From contig CAJMNM010000004.1 in NCBI GenBank assembly GCA_905214795.1, forward strand, positions 1-64,000: a DNA stretch of 64,000 nt, given 5' to 3'. Each line of letters starts with the position of its first letter. The stretch's first letter is position 1. The position numbers and the translations under genes are program-made. Under the pieces are notes generated by a model. It saw only the letters and a list, made by a program, of their open reading frames with translations. It had not been told where the DNA came from and did not search any database. The DNA comes from an uncultured bacterium (GTDB lineage: Bacteria > Bacteroidota > Bacteroidia > Bacteroidales > Bacteroidaceae). Below, one piece after another: positions 52,800 through 62,342 of this stretch.

Positions 52800-52807
52800 T
52801 ATTTTTG
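52800..52807 (+). promoter_or_regulatory. -7 box for the GH3 operon
   Basis: TATTTTTG (TAnnTTTG) 38 bases before ATG 52845. TTAG 19 bases upstream is a weak -33 candidate. Confidence 0.5.
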
Positions 52808-52844
52808 CATCATAATATACTACTGACTGTTTGCAGAAAGAAAA

Positions 52845-54353
52845 ATGAATAAAACACAACTTATAGGCAAGCTGATTTCATATAGACTTAAACAGATTTC
52901 ACTATACGACCAGCATGCAGAGGAAGTACAGATGAAAGTCTTAAACAGACTTGTCAACGAAGCAAAACAAACTGAATGGGGACAGACCCATGCTTTTGAA
53001 AAAGTACGAAATTACGAGAGTTTCAAGCAAACCTCTCCTGTCAATACATACGAAGAATTAAAAAATTACATAGACCGCATGAGACACGGCGAAAGCGATG
53101 TCTTATGGAAAGGCCGCGTAAGATGGTACGCCAAATCATCCGGTACCACCAACGACAAAAGTAAATTTATCCCTGTCAGCCCGGCCGTATTACACGATAC
53201 ACACTATCGAGGCGGTACAGACAGCGTTGTAACTTATTTAAACAACAACCCACACAGTCGTTTTTTTGAAGGCAAAGCTCTTATATTGGGTGGCAGCCAT
53301 GCACCCAACTACAATCTTCCTCACAGTCTTGTAGGTGACCTGAGTGCCATTCTGATTGAAAACATCAATCCATTGGTCAATTTATACCGCACTCCCGACA
53401 AGAAAACCGCACTGATCAGTGATTTTGAGGAGAAAAGAGAGAAAATCGCACGCATCACCCTTCACCAGAACATCAGCAACATCAGCGGCGTACCATCGTG
53501 GATGCTTTCCGTTCTGACAAGAGTCATGGAACTCAGCGGAAAAACAAGTCTGGATGAAGTATGGCCTAATCTGGAAGTCTTTTTCCACGGAGGAGTTGCT
53601 TTCACACCATACCGTGAGCAATATAAACAACTCATCCGCAAACCCGATATGCATTATGTAGAAACATATAATGCCAGCGAAGGCTTTTTCGGTCTGCAGA
53701 CCGATCCGGGCGACAGCGCCATGACCTTAATGATTGACTATGGCGTATTTTATGAATTCATACCGCTTGAGGAAGTCGGCACCCCAAATCCCACGGTCGT
53801 ACCGTTGTGGGGCGTACAAACGGGTCAGAACTATGCCATGGTCATTTCCACATCAGGAGGACTTTGGCGTTATCAGATTGGCGATACCGTACGTTTTACC
53901 CAAACAAATCCATATAAATTCATCATTACGGGGCGGACCAAGTTCTTCATCAACGCCTTTGGCGAAGAACTGATTGTGGACAATGCGGAAAAAGGTTTAA
54001 AAGCCGCATGCGAAGCCACAGGAGCACAGGTTCAGGAATATACGGCAGCCCCTGTCTTTATGGATGCTAACGGAAAGTGCCGTCATCAATGGCTGATTGA
54101 ATTTGCCCAAGAACCGGCTTCCCTGACCGAGTTTGCCAGAATACTCGATAAAACCTTGCAGGAAATCAACTCCGATTATGAGGCTAAACGCCACAAGAAC
54201 ATCACACTTCAACCTCTGGAAATCATTGTCGCACGCAAAGGGGTGTTCAATGACTGGCTCAAGAGCAAAGGTAAATTGGGTGGCCAGCACAAAGTGCCTC
54301 GCCTCAGCAATACACGCGACTATATTGATGAGATTTTAGCTATGAATCATTAA
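52845..54353 (+). CDS. GH3 auxin-responsive-promoter family protein (acyl-adenylate enzyme)
   Basis: 502-aa member of the GH3 branch of the ANL adenylating superfamily. Features are YAKSSGTTNDKSKFIPVS (phosphate-binding loop), VETYNASEGFFGLQTDP, LWRYQIGDTVRF and FIITGRTKFFINAFGEEL. Plant GH3s join amino acids to hormone acids; the bacterial substrate is unknown. It forms an operon with a Big_5 lipoprotein and a DUF3108 protein (13- and 11-base gaps), a combination repeated in Bacteroidetes and probably concerned with the envelope. Confidence 0.87.
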   Translation: MNKTQLIGKLISYRLKQISLYDQHAEEVQMKVLNRLVNEAKQTEWGQTHAFEKVRNYESFKQTSPVNTYEELKNYIDRMRHGESDVLWKGRVRWYAKSSGTTNDKSKFIPVSPAVLHDTHYRGGTDSVVTYLNNNPHSRFFEGKALILGGSHAPNYNLPHSLVGDLSAILIENINPLVNLYRTPDKKTALISDFEEKREKIARITLHQNISNISGVPSWMLSVLTRVMELSGKTSLDEVWPNLEVFFHGGVAFTPYREQYKQLIRKPDMHYVETYNASEGFFGLQTDPGDSAMTLMIDYGVFYEFIPLEEVGTPNPTVVPLWGVQTGQNYAMVISTSGGLWRYQIGDTVRFTQTNPYKFIITGRTKFFINAFGEELIVDNAEKGLKAACEATGAQVQEYTAAPVFMDANGKCRHQWLIEFAQEPASLTEFARILDKTLQEINSDYEAKRHKNITLQPLEIIVARKGVFNDWLKSKGKLGGQHKVPRLSNTRDYIDEILAMNH

Positions 54354-54366
54354 GAGCGACAGCAAA

Positions 54367-56298
54367 ATGAAAAAGTATAAACAATACTTGCCTCTACTTG
54401 CCCTGCTATGGGCCATCATACATATTGCCGCATGTGCAAGCATGGGTTCACCCGACGGTGGTCCCTACGATGAGACGCCCCCCAAGGTAACCAAATGCTC
54501 ACCTGCCAACGGCGCGACACACAACAATAAGAAAAAAATCAGTCTGTCATTTGATGAATTCATCAATCTGGAGAATGCCAACGAGAAAGTTGTCGTTTCA
54601 CCGCCACAGATAGAAATGCCGGAAATCAGTGTTGCCGGCAAGAAAATCAACGTCACATTGTTCGACTCCTTAAAAAAGGAAACAACCTACACCATCGATT
54701 TTGCAGATGCCATTGTCGATAACAACGAAGGTAATCCCATGGGAAAATTCACATATTCGTTCTCAACGGGAAGCACCATCGATACGCTCGAAGTTTCCGG
54801 TACACTCCTTGAAGCTCAGAATCTCGAACCGATAAAAGGAATGCTTGTCGGTCTGACTGCCAATCTGAATGACAGCGCATTTACCACGAAACCGTTCGAC
54901 CGCGTATCACGTACCGACAGCCGGGGACAGTTTACCATTAAGGGTGTCGCACCCGGCTCATATCGCATTTACGGCCTGCAAGATGCTGACGGAAATTTCT
55001 TCTTCAACCAAAAGAGTGAAAAGATTGCTTTCGACACAACACTTATTGTCCCGTCGTGCGCACCCGACGTACGCCCCGACACGGTTTGGAAAGACAGCAC
55101 ACACATTGACAGCATCCGGATGGTCAATTTCACTCATTTCTATCCGGACAATGTTGTCCTAAAAGCCTTTACAGAAGAATTTAACAACCTGCACCTGCTA
55201 AAGACAGAACGTACAGACCCTTATCAGTTTAAGGTATTCTTTACGGGTCCCTCCGATACCCTGCCTGTCATTAAAGGATTAAACTTTGATGAAAAAGAAG
55301 CATTTGTTTTAGAGTCATCCTTACATAACGACACGCTGACCTACTGGATTCCGGACACCCTCATCGCCTACAAGGATACTTTAAGTCTCAGTCTGACCTA
55401 TCTTGACACCGACACGCTCTATCAACAGGTATGGCGGACAGACACATTAGACATTGTGGCCAAGAAGACACATGCCAAGATGGTAAAGGAATATAACGAC
55501 CGTTTCGAGGCATGGGAGAAAGAACAGAACAAACTTAAAAAACGTCAGAAAGACAGATATGTGGCAACCAAACCGCCCTTACGTCCTGAAGAAGAACCGC
55601 TCGGCTGCCAATTCCAGCCTTCGGGTGGTATCGCCCCGGATCAGAATATCAAGTTCACTTTCGACGAACCTGTAAGCCGATATGACAGTACAGCACTTCG
55701 CTTTTTCAAGAAAGTTGATTCTACATGGGTTCCGGAGCCCTATCTGTTCATTCCTGTAGAAAAAGAGTTGCGCAGCTATATGCTTTATGCCGAATGGGAA
55801 CCGGGAGAATGCTATAAGTTCGAAGCCGACACCTTAGCCTTTACCAGCGTCCTCGGCAAAGTCAGCGACCCTATCAGCAAAGAAATCAATGTCACATCTT
55901 TAGACGAGTTCTGCTCTATTTTCGTCCAGCTGATTCTTCCCGACACAGGCGCGGTCGTCCAGCTGATTGATAAAAACGACAGCCCTGTGCGCAGTATCCG
56001 TGCTGTAGACAACAAAGCAGATTTCTATTATGTCAGACCCGGAGAATACTATCTCAGGTTATTTATTGACCGCAACGGTGACGGCATCTGGACAACAGGC
56101 AATTTTGCAAAAGGCATTCAGCCGGAGGAAGTTTTCTACTTCCCTAAACCAATCATAGCCAAAGCCAAATGGGAATTTGAGCAAGACTGGAACGTACGCT
56201 CTATCCCTACCACTAAGCAGAAGGCTGAAGCCATCACCAAACAAAAGCCAGACAAGAAGAAAGAGATCAAGCAACGTAACGCTACGCGAAACCAATAA
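54367..56298 (+). CDS. Outer-membrane/periplasmic lipoprotein with N-terminal Ig-like (Big_5) domain
   Basis: 643-aa lipoprotein. The signal peptide LLALLWAIIHIAAC ends in a lipobox Cys. GGPYDETPPKV begins a Big_5-type domain (residues ~35-140: KISLSFDEFINLEN, YTIDFADAIVDNNEGN), followed by a carboxypeptidase-regulatory-like fold (GTLLEAQNLEPIKGMLVGL), and beta-rich repeats to the end. The C-terminus is lysine-rich. It is likely anchored in the envelope; the molecular role is unknown. Confidence 0.82.
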   Translation: MKKYKQYLPLLALLWAIIHIAACASMGSPDGGPYDETPPKVTKCSPANGATHNNKKKISLSFDEFINLENANEKVVVSPPQIEMPEISVAGKKINVTLFDSLKKETTYTIDFADAIVDNNEGNPMGKFTYSFSTGSTIDTLEVSGTLLEAQNLEPIKGMLVGLTANLNDSAFTTKPFDRVSRTDSRGQFTIKGVAPGSYRIYGLQDADGNFFFNQKSEKIAFDTTLIVPSCAPDVRPDTVWKDSTHIDSIRMVNFTHFYPDNVVLKAFTEEFNNLHLLKTERTDPYQFKVFFTGPSDTLPVIKGLNFDEKEAFVLESSLHNDTLTYWIPDTLIAYKDTLSLSLTYLDTDTLYQQVWRTDTLDIVAKKTHAKMVKEYNDRFEAWEKEQNKLKKRQKDRYVATKPPLRPEEEPLGCQFQPSGGIAPDQNIKFTFDEPVSRYDSTALRFFKKVDSTWVPEPYLFIPVEKELRSYMLYAEWEPGECYKFEADTLAFTSVLGKVSDPISKEINVTSLDEFCSIFVQLILPDTGAVVQLIDKNDSPVRSIRAVDNKADFYYVRPGEYYLRLFIDRNGDGIWTTGNFAKGIQPEEVFYFPKPIIAKAKWEFEQDWNVRSIPTTKQKAEAITKQKPDKKKEIKQRNATRNQ

Positions 56299-56309
56299 AA
56301 TCGAAAAGT

Positions 56310-57140
56310 ATGAAAAAGATCTGCCTCTTCATGATTGCTGTAATTGCCCTATTGGGTAATCCGGCAACGCCCCTCAAGGCACAATGCACGTCCGAAAACA
56401 CCGCATTTATGGCTGGGGAAGATTTGTCGTATAAATTATATTTCAACTGGAAGTTTATCTGGATTACAGTTGGAGAGGCTTCCATGACGACAACCAACAC
56501 CACATATAACGGTGAGAAAGGTTATCGTTGCCATCTTATCACCAAAGGCAACTCCATGGCCGATAAACTATTTGTACTTCGCGATACGCTCATCAGCATT
56601 GTGAACAACAACATTACCCCTCTCTACTACCGTAAAGGAGCGTTTGAAGGAGACCGTTATACGGTAGACGAGGCCTGGTACAGTTACCCCGATGGTGTAA
56701 GTCATGTCAAACAACGTTTCAAGACACATCGTGGAGAAATCAAGAAATCATCAAGCAAGAGCAACGAATGCATCTATGACATGATGAGTATGATGATGAG
56801 AGCACGTTCGTTCGACGCGTCCACCTATAAGGTCGGCGAGAAGATTCTGTTTCCTATGGTCGACGGCGGAAAGGTAGAGCAACAGACTCTGATCTACCGC
56901 GGCAAAGATACCTTTAAAATGGAAAATACAGGAATCAAATACCGTTGCCTTGTGTTCTCTTTCGTTGAATACAAGGACGGAAAGGAGAAAGAAGTCGTCA
57001 CATTCTATGTTACCGACGACAAGAACCATCTTCCTGTACGTCTGGACATGTATCTCCGGTTTGGCAGCGCCAAAGCCTTTCTGACTGACGCCAAAGGAAT
57101 ACGCAACCCTCAGACATCCATCATCAAGAAAAAGAAATAA
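56310..57140 (+). CDS. DUF3108 domain periplasmic protein
   Basis: 276-aa protein with a cleavable signal peptide (MKKICLFMIAVIALLGNPA...KAQ). The mature part matches DUF3108: GEDLSYKLYFNWKFIWITVG, YRCHLITKGNSMADKLFVL and a C-terminal HLPVRLDMYLRFGSAKAFL. It is a beta-barrel-like lipid- or ligand-binding fold by family; function unknown. Last gene of the GH3 operon; its terminator lies within the end of the convergent Crp/Fnr gene. Confidence 0.85.
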   Translation: MKKICLFMIAVIALLGNPATPLKAQCTSENTAFMAGEDLSYKLYFNWKFIWITVGEASMTTTNTTYNGEKGYRCHLITKGNSMADKLFVLRDTLISIVNNNITPLYYRKGAFEGDRYTVDEAWYSYPDGVSHVKQRFKTHRGEIKKSSSKSNECIYDMMSMMMRARSFDASTYKVGEKILFPMVDGGKVEQQTLIYRGKDTFKMENTGIKYRCLVFSFVEYKDGKEKEVVTFYVTDDKNHLPVRLDMYLRFGSAKAFLTDAKGIRNPQTSIIKKKK

Positions 57141-57160
57141 ACAGCCGGCCTATACAGTTT

Positions 57161-57796
57161 CTATATCTTCTCATTCTCATCCGCACCTTTCTGATGAGAA
57201 TGAGAAGTTTTTTTATTACTATGCACAGCCGAACGCGCGCGGCTCAATGATTCAGGAGACATCAGCAGATAAGAGGCAATATGATTAACAGACGCCCGGT
57301 TGGCCACAGTAGGATATTCCTTTAAAAAACGTTCGTAACGCTCCTGTGCAGACTCAAAACGCCATGAATCGGCCTTTACCTGATGAAGTATCAGATTGTT
57401 TTCCAGGAAATGACGCAGCCATACGGCAATACCGCGATAACGGAATGACAGTTCTACAAGCCGGGCATAAGGTATAAGACAAAGTTCACACGGCTCCAAA
57501 GCCTCCATGACCAGACGTGACGGTTTATTTCTGAAAATGCTTTCAATGCAATAGGCTATGTGCCCTTCACTGGTAAAATGCTCCGTAATCTCACGTCCAT
57601 GCTTATAATAATACTGTCGGAGCAACCCTTTGCACACATAAACCATATATAAACAAATCTGCCCGTCATTCACTATCTTTTCATTCTTTGCAGCCTTGCG
57701 CCACACAAGTATCTCGGACATGGCGTTCAGCTCTTCATCGGTCAGATTAGCAAAACCGGGTATCAGATCGGACAATTTAACAGTATCGTTATTCAT
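57161..57796 (-). CDS. Crp/Fnr family transcriptional regulator
   Basis: 211-aa regulator. The N-terminal cyclic-nucleotide-binding fold (~residues 20-130: GQICLYMVYVCKGLLRQYYY, REITEHFTSEGHIAY) is followed by a dimerisation helix and a C-terminal helix-turn-helix region (SVNHIASYLLMSPESLSRAR). There is no Cys cluster, so it is not Fnr-like in oxygen sensing. ATG 57796 (MNNDTVKLSDL) is chosen over an upstream TTG. The last ~20 residues (HSNKKTSHSHQKG) run through a terminator for the convergent operon. It is divergent from xylB, so control of xylose genes is possible but unproven. Confidence 0.85.
   Translation of the reverse strand: MNNDTVKLSDLIPGFANLTDEELNAMSEILVWRKAAKNEKIVNDGQICLYMVYVCKGLLRQYYYKHGREITEHFTSEGHIAYCIESIFRNKPSRLVMEALEPCELCLIPYARLVELSFRYRGIAVWLRHFLENNLILHQVKADSWRFESAQERYERFLKEYPTVANRASVNHIASYLLMSPESLSRARSAVHSNKKTSHSHQKGADENEKI
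57167..57207 (+). terminator. Strong terminator of the GH3-lipoprotein-DUF3108 operon
   Basis: A perfect 15-bp stem: CTTCTCATTCTCATC (57167-57181) and GATGAGAATGAGAAG (57193-57207), an 11-base loop, then seven T. It lies inside the 3' coding end of the convergent Crp/Fnr gene. Confidence 0.9.
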
Positions 57797-57859
57797 AAAA
57801 AGCAGGTTTATAGCGAAGATACTCAAATCTGAGCAGAAAAGGAACTTCTGCCTTAAAAA

Positions 57860-57879
57860 TTTCTGATTTAAATCAGAAA
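57860..57879. promoter_or_regulatory. Perfect 20-bp palindrome in the crp-xylB divergent region
   Basis: TTTCTGATTTAAATCAGAAA is a perfect two-fold palindrome (no loop), 64 bases upstream of the Crp/Fnr start and 70 bases upstream of the xylB -7 box. It has the form of an operator for a dimeric regulator. Confidence 0.6.
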
Positions 57880-57948
57880 AATAAAACCAGGCTCATTTCC
57901 ATCACTATTTTATGGCGAAATGACATACACCTTATTCGTTCTTAAACT

Positions 57949-57956
57949 TATATTTG
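57949..57956 (+). promoter_or_regulatory. -7 box for xylB-xylA
   Basis: TATATTTG matches TAnnTTTG, 44 bases before the xylB ATG. The -33 element is weak. Confidence 0.55.
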
Positions 57957-57999
57957 CAACAATGAAATCATAATACCATCAATAACACACTTTACCCAT

Positions 58000-59523
58000 A
58001 TGAGTTACTTAATAGGATATGACATTGGTAGTTCTTCTGTCAAGACATGTATAGTAGATGCTCAAAGCGGAAAAACCATAAGCACCGCTTTTTATCCCAA
58101 ACAAGAAGCACCTATCCTCAGTATCAAAGCCGGTTGGGCAGAACAGTCACCTGAAGACTGGTGGACTTATCTCAAGCAGGCAACCAACGAAGCATTGTCG
58201 GCGGCCGCACAGAAAACAAACACCGGTATAGAGAATCTGCGTGAAGGTCTTTCCGCCATCGGAATAAGCTACCAGATGCACGGACTGGTCTGTGTTGACC
58301 GTAACCAGAAGGTTCTCCGTCCCGCCATCATCTGGTGTGACTCACGTGCCATCCCTTATGGCAAACGTGCCACAGACGCGCTGGGAACAGCCTTCTGTCT
58401 GGAACACCTGCTCAACTCTCCCGGAAACTTCACCGCCGCAAAACTGGCGTGGGTAAAAGAAAACGAACCGGACGTTTTTGAAAAAATTGATAAAATCATG
58501 TTGCCGGGCGATTATATCGCCATGCGGCTTACCGGAACAGCCACAACCACCGTTTCCGGACTATCGGAAGGCATGTTCTGGGATTTCAAGAACAACACCC
58601 TTTGCAAGGAACTTCTGAATTACTATGGTTTCGACGAAAGCCTGATTCCTCCTGTCTGCCCTACATTCAGCGAACAGGGGCGCGTTACGGCAGCCGTAGC
58701 CGAAGAACTCGGTTTAAAAGCGGGCATACCGGTTACCTACCGTGCCGGCGACCAACCCAACAATGCCCTTTCACTTAACGTTCTCGACCCGGGCGAGATT
58801 GCCTCTACCGCAGGAACATCCGGTGTGGTTTACGGCGTAAACGGCACAGTCAACCACGACCCGCTGTCACGTGTCAATACCTTCGCACATGTCAATCACA
58901 TGCACGACAACAACACACGTCTCGGCATTCTGCTCTGCATCAACGGTACCGGCATACTTAACTCATGGATACGCCGTAATATCCTCCCCGACGGATGCAA
59001 CTACGAAATGATGAACGACATGGCCAACCAGGTGCCCATTGGCAGCCAAGGTGTCAGCATCATCCCGTTCGGAAACGGAGCGGAACGTGTTCTTCAGAAT
59101 CAGGAAACAGGCTGTGCCATACATGGCATCAACTTCAACATCCACAACCGCAACCATATCGTACGTGCCGCACAGGAAGGCATTGTTTTCTCATTTAAAT
59201 ACGGTATGGACATCATGACTCAAATGGGCATGAACATCAACCGCATACACGCCGGACTGGCCAACATGTTCCTTAGCCCGATATTCCGTAATACCCTTGC
59301 GGGCATTACCGGAGCTACCATCGAACTTTATGAAACCGATGGTTCCGTAGGCGCGGCCAAAGGTGCGGGCATAGGTGCCGGAATCTATAAAAACCGTCAG
59401 GAGGCCTTCGCTTCGCTCGAAAAACGGGCCGTTGTAGAACCCGACCTGACCTTGCATGCACAATACGAAGAGGCCTACCAACGCTGGTTGCACACATTAA
59501 AAAGTATTCAAACAGATTTTTAA
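58000..59523 (+). CDS. xylB: Xylulokinase
   Basis: 507-aa FGGY-family sugar kinase phosphorylating D-xylulose. It has the phosphate-1 motif LIGYDIGSSSVKTCIVDA, the substrate region ISYQMHGLVCVD and WCDSRAIPYG, the catalytic Asp in YRAGDQPNNAL, and the adenosine motif GAAKGAGIGAG. It is the upstream partner of xylA (43-base gap), giving the classic xylose catabolic operon that feeds the pentose phosphate pathway. Confidence 0.95.
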   Translation: MSYLIGYDIGSSSVKTCIVDAQSGKTISTAFYPKQEAPILSIKAGWAEQSPEDWWTYLKQATNEALSAAAQKTNTGIENLREGLSAIGISYQMHGLVCVDRNQKVLRPAIIWCDSRAIPYGKRATDALGTAFCLEHLLNSPGNFTAAKLAWVKENEPDVFEKIDKIMLPGDYIAMRLTGTATTTVSGLSEGMFWDFKNNTLCKELLNYYGFDESLIPPVCPTFSEQGRVTAAVAEELGLKAGIPVTYRAGDQPNNALSLNVLDPGEIASTAGTSGVVYGVNGTVNHDPLSRVNTFAHVNHMHDNNTRLGILLCINGTGILNSWIRRNILPDGCNYEMMNDMANQVPIGSQGVSIIPFGNGAERVLQNQETGCAIHGINFNIHNRNHIVRAAQEGIVFSFKYGMDIMTQMGMNINRIHAGLANMFLSPIFRNTLAGITGATIELYETDGSVGAAKGAGIGAGIYKNRQEAFASLEKRAVVEPDLTLHAQYEEAYQRWLHTLKSIQTDF

Positions 59524-59565
59524 TCAATATTTCTCTAACTTAATTAACTTAAACAATCAAGAACT

Positions 59566-60882
59566 ATGGCACAAAAAGAGTATTTTCCCGGTATAGGAAA
59601 AATTAAATTTGAAGGAAAAGACAGCAAGAACCCGATGGCTTACCATTATTATGATGCAGAAAAGGTCATCATGGGCAAGAAAATGAAAGACTGGTTAAAA
59701 TTCGCCATGGCATGGTGGCACACACTCTGCGCTGAAGGCGGAGATCAGTTTGGTGGTGGCACCAAGACTTTTCCATGGAATGAAGGGACAGACGCTCTGA
59801 CCATTGCCAAACAAAAAGCCGATGCCGGCTTCGAAATCATGGAAAAACTCGGCATCGAATATTTCTGCTTCCATGATGTAGACCTCATTTCAGAAGGTGA
59901 TTCCATTGAAGAGTACGAGGCCAACATGAAAGCCATCGTGGCATACATAAAAGAAAAGATGGCCGCTACCGGCATCAAGAATCTATGGGGTACAGCCAAT
60001 GTGTTCGGTCATAAACGCTACATGAACGGTGCTGCTACAAATCCCGATTTTGATGTTGTGGCCCGTGCTGCGGTACAAATCAAGAACGCCATCGACGCTA
60101 CCATCGCATTGGGCGGTACAAACTATGTTTTCTGGGGCGGCCGTGAAGGCTACATGAGCCTGCTGAACACAGATATGAAACGCGAGAAGGAACATTTGGC
60201 ACAGATGCTGAAAACCGCACGCGACTACGCCCGTGCCAACGGCTTTAAAGGCACATTCCTGGTTGAGCCCAAACCTATGGAACCGACCAAACACCAGTAT
60301 GACGTTGATACGGAAACCGTTATCGGCTTCCTTAAAGCTCATGGCCTTGACAAAGACTTCAAGGTTAACATCGAAGTCAACCATGCTACACTGGCCGGCC
60401 ACACATTTGAACACGAACTGGCCTGCGCTGTCGACGCCGGCATGTTAGGCTCTATCGACGCCAACCGCGGCGATTACCAGAACGGTTGGGATACCGACCA
60501 GTTCCCCATCGACAACTTCGAACTGATTCAGGCCATGATGCAGATTATCAGAAATGGCGGATTGGGTAACGGTGGTACCAACTTCGACGCCAAGACACGT
60601 CGTAACTCAACAGATCTTGAGGATATCTTCATCGCCCACATCGCCGGCATGGATGCTATGGCACGCGCTTTGGAGAATGCAGCCGAATTGTTGGAGAAAT
60701 CTCCTATCAAGCAGATGGTTGCCGAGCGTTACAACAGCTTCAACTCCGGTAAAGGTAAGGAATTTGAAGAAGGCAAGCTGTCTTTGGAAGACCTCGTTAC
60801 CTATGCAAAACAAAACGGCGAACCGAAGCAGACCAGCGGCAAGCAGGAACTGTATGAGGCTATTGTCAACATGTATTGCTAA
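59566..60882 (+). CDS. xylA: Xylose isomerase
   Basis: 438-aa class II isomerase converting D-xylose to D-xylulose. It begins KEYFPGIGKIKFEGKDSKNP. The active-site regions FCFHDVDLISEGD, VFWGGREGYMSLLNTD, FLVEPKPMEPTKHQYD, EVNHATLAGHTFEHE and SIDANRGDYQNGWDTDQFP hold the metal ligands. Length is standard for Bacteroidetes. A strong terminator lies 99 bases after the stop. Confidence 0.97.
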   Translation: MAQKEYFPGIGKIKFEGKDSKNPMAYHYYDAEKVIMGKKMKDWLKFAMAWWHTLCAEGGDQFGGGTKTFPWNEGTDALTIAKQKADAGFEIMEKLGIEYFCFHDVDLISEGDSIEEYEANMKAIVAYIKEKMAATGIKNLWGTANVFGHKRYMNGAATNPDFDVVARAAVQIKNAIDATIALGGTNYVFWGGREGYMSLLNTDMKREKEHLAQMLKTARDYARANGFKGTFLVEPKPMEPTKHQYDVDTETVIGFLKAHGLDKDFKVNIEVNHATLAGHTFEHELACAVDAGMLGSIDANRGDYQNGWDTDQFPIDNFELIQAMMQIIRNGGLGNGGTNFDAKTRRNSTDLEDIFIAHIAGMDAMARALENAAELLEKSPIKQMVAERYNSFNSGKGKEFEEGKLSLEDLVTYAKQNGEPKQTSGKQELYEAIVNMYC

Positions 60883-60981
60883 AAACAGATTACCGGTCTA
60901 CGTTCAAACAACAGACCATCCAAAAAGGTTTAAACGTACAGCCTTTCTTTAAGAAGGCCAAATACACATAATACCTACTAC

Positions 60982-61016
60982 GAAGGTATGCCAAAGTAAT
61001 ATTATGGCATACCTTC
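60982..61016 (+). terminator. Terminator of xylBA
   Basis: GAAGGTATGCCA (60982-60993) pairs perfectly with TGGCATACCTTC (61005-61016), 11-base loop, followed by TTTATTTA. Confidence 0.88.
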
Positions 61017-61470
61017 TTTATTTATATACAGACAAACCGTTTTTTTACAAACAGATAAGATTTTCATTTCATTATATCAATAAATTTTACCACATAGAAG
61101 CACAAAAGGAGTATATTTGAATAAATAACAGTTGTCATATTTCTGATGAAAATCATACTCCGGCGATATTCCGGAACTTTCCATATATCGACATTCATCT
61201 TAAAACAGAGAATATTGAAAATATCGTACAATCTGAAAATCTTATAGCAGAAGGGAAAAAGACTTTAAAAACACGTCGGGTATAAAAACAGATACGGTTA
61301 CCAGTTTTTCATAACAGTGCATAAAAACATACTTAAATGATGGAGCCCTTCCGATATGTAAATATTCTATCATAAAACCTATATATAAAACACTGTTTAT
61401 ATGCATATTATTCTATACACTGTTAATTATTCTGCACATTAAAACACAAAAATACATAAACTTGACTGTT
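61017..61470. other. Gene-free region between xylA terminator and the palindromic element
   Basis: About 450 AT-rich bases without a supportable ORF, RNA gene or promoter. One isolated ACGGTTAC at 61293 resembles the unit of the repeat element that follows, possibly a stray copy or chance. Confidence 0.4.
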
Positions 61471-61630
61471 TTAAAAACGCATACGGTTGCGAACTTTTTT
61501 GTCCACGGTTACGAATTTCATCCTGTACGGTTACGAACTTTTTTCTGCACGGTTGCGGTGATGCCCGTAACCGTACCAAATGATATTTCCGCACGGTTAC
61601 GAAAAAACTCGTAACCGTGTGCGTTTTTAA
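61471..61630. repeat. 160-bp palindromic element with a 22-bp periodic ACGGTTRCGA motif
   Basis: ACGGTT(A/G)CG occurs at 61483, 61505, 61527 and 61549, exactly 22 bases apart, and again at 61593 (44 bases on). Inverted copies CGTAACCGT lie at 61566-61574 and 61610-61618, so 61549-61574 and 61593-61618 each fold into a 10-bp stem with a 6-base loop, the second perfect. The outer 30 bases (61471-61500 and 61601-61630) are inverted repeats matching at 25 of 30 positions and both end in TTAA. The last hairpin is followed by TTTTT. It looks like a MITE/REP-type element or a structured RNA. Confidence 0.75.
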
Positions 61631-62342
61631 GACACAAATAGCCGTAACGTCTGAAAAGTAATCAATCCTTACACAGCAAAGAGCAATTCTCTTTGTTGTG
61701 TGACATGTTTTCCGTGGAGATATAACCAAATATTATCCGTATCGAAATAGCAAAACCATCAATAATACACTGATAACCAACTGTTTAATACTTTTAAAAT
61801 CCCTTCTGTATCTTTCTGGGATTTAATGTTCTTCACGTCAAGCTGATAAAATCTGTCTGAAAAACGTATAGAGAGCGGAATTATAAGATTTCATTATGTT
61901 ACAATAAATCCGCCACAACATAAAAAGTCACAATACAATCATTAAAATCAAATCATTCTGTTCTATATCCTCATACCAGACAGTCAAAACGTAATTAACA
62001 TCCATATCAGTCTCACGCAGTGATAGAATGATAAAAACAATGAAAAAGACACCATAAACAATGCCGGAATACCTAAACAGATTATCTTGCATATATCAGT
62101 CATAGTGATAATCCCGCTCAGAATAAGTCAGGAATTTATACCAAAGTCAGGAATGTATTTCATTTACAGAACGTTTTACATAAATTACTGTTTTACATAT
62201 CCCTTCCGGCCCGATACCACCGGTCTGACCGTGCAGTTGCGAAAGAGCATTAAATAATAGTAATCGCGCCGCAAAAACAGGATCTGCTCTAAAAAGGCCG
62301 CACAGCCGAACAGTTCCCGCCCGTTCCGTATGCGGAAACGGA
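61631..62342. other. Gene-free region upstream of the efflux operon
   Basis: About 710 bases with no ORF that looks coding on either strand. The composition shifts from AT-rich to mixed near 62200. No RNA gene is recognised. The end of the region runs into the operator-like hairpin and promoter of the adaptor gene. Confidence 0.4.

Noticed and set aside
61471..61630. CRISPR array
   Set aside because: The repeated unit is about 10 bases with a 22-base period, the intervening 12 bases are partly conserved, copies occur in both orientations, and no cas genes are present.
61439..61729. 96-codon minus-strand frame across the repeat element
   Set aside because: It merely translates the palindromic repeats; there is no start signal or plausible protein composition.
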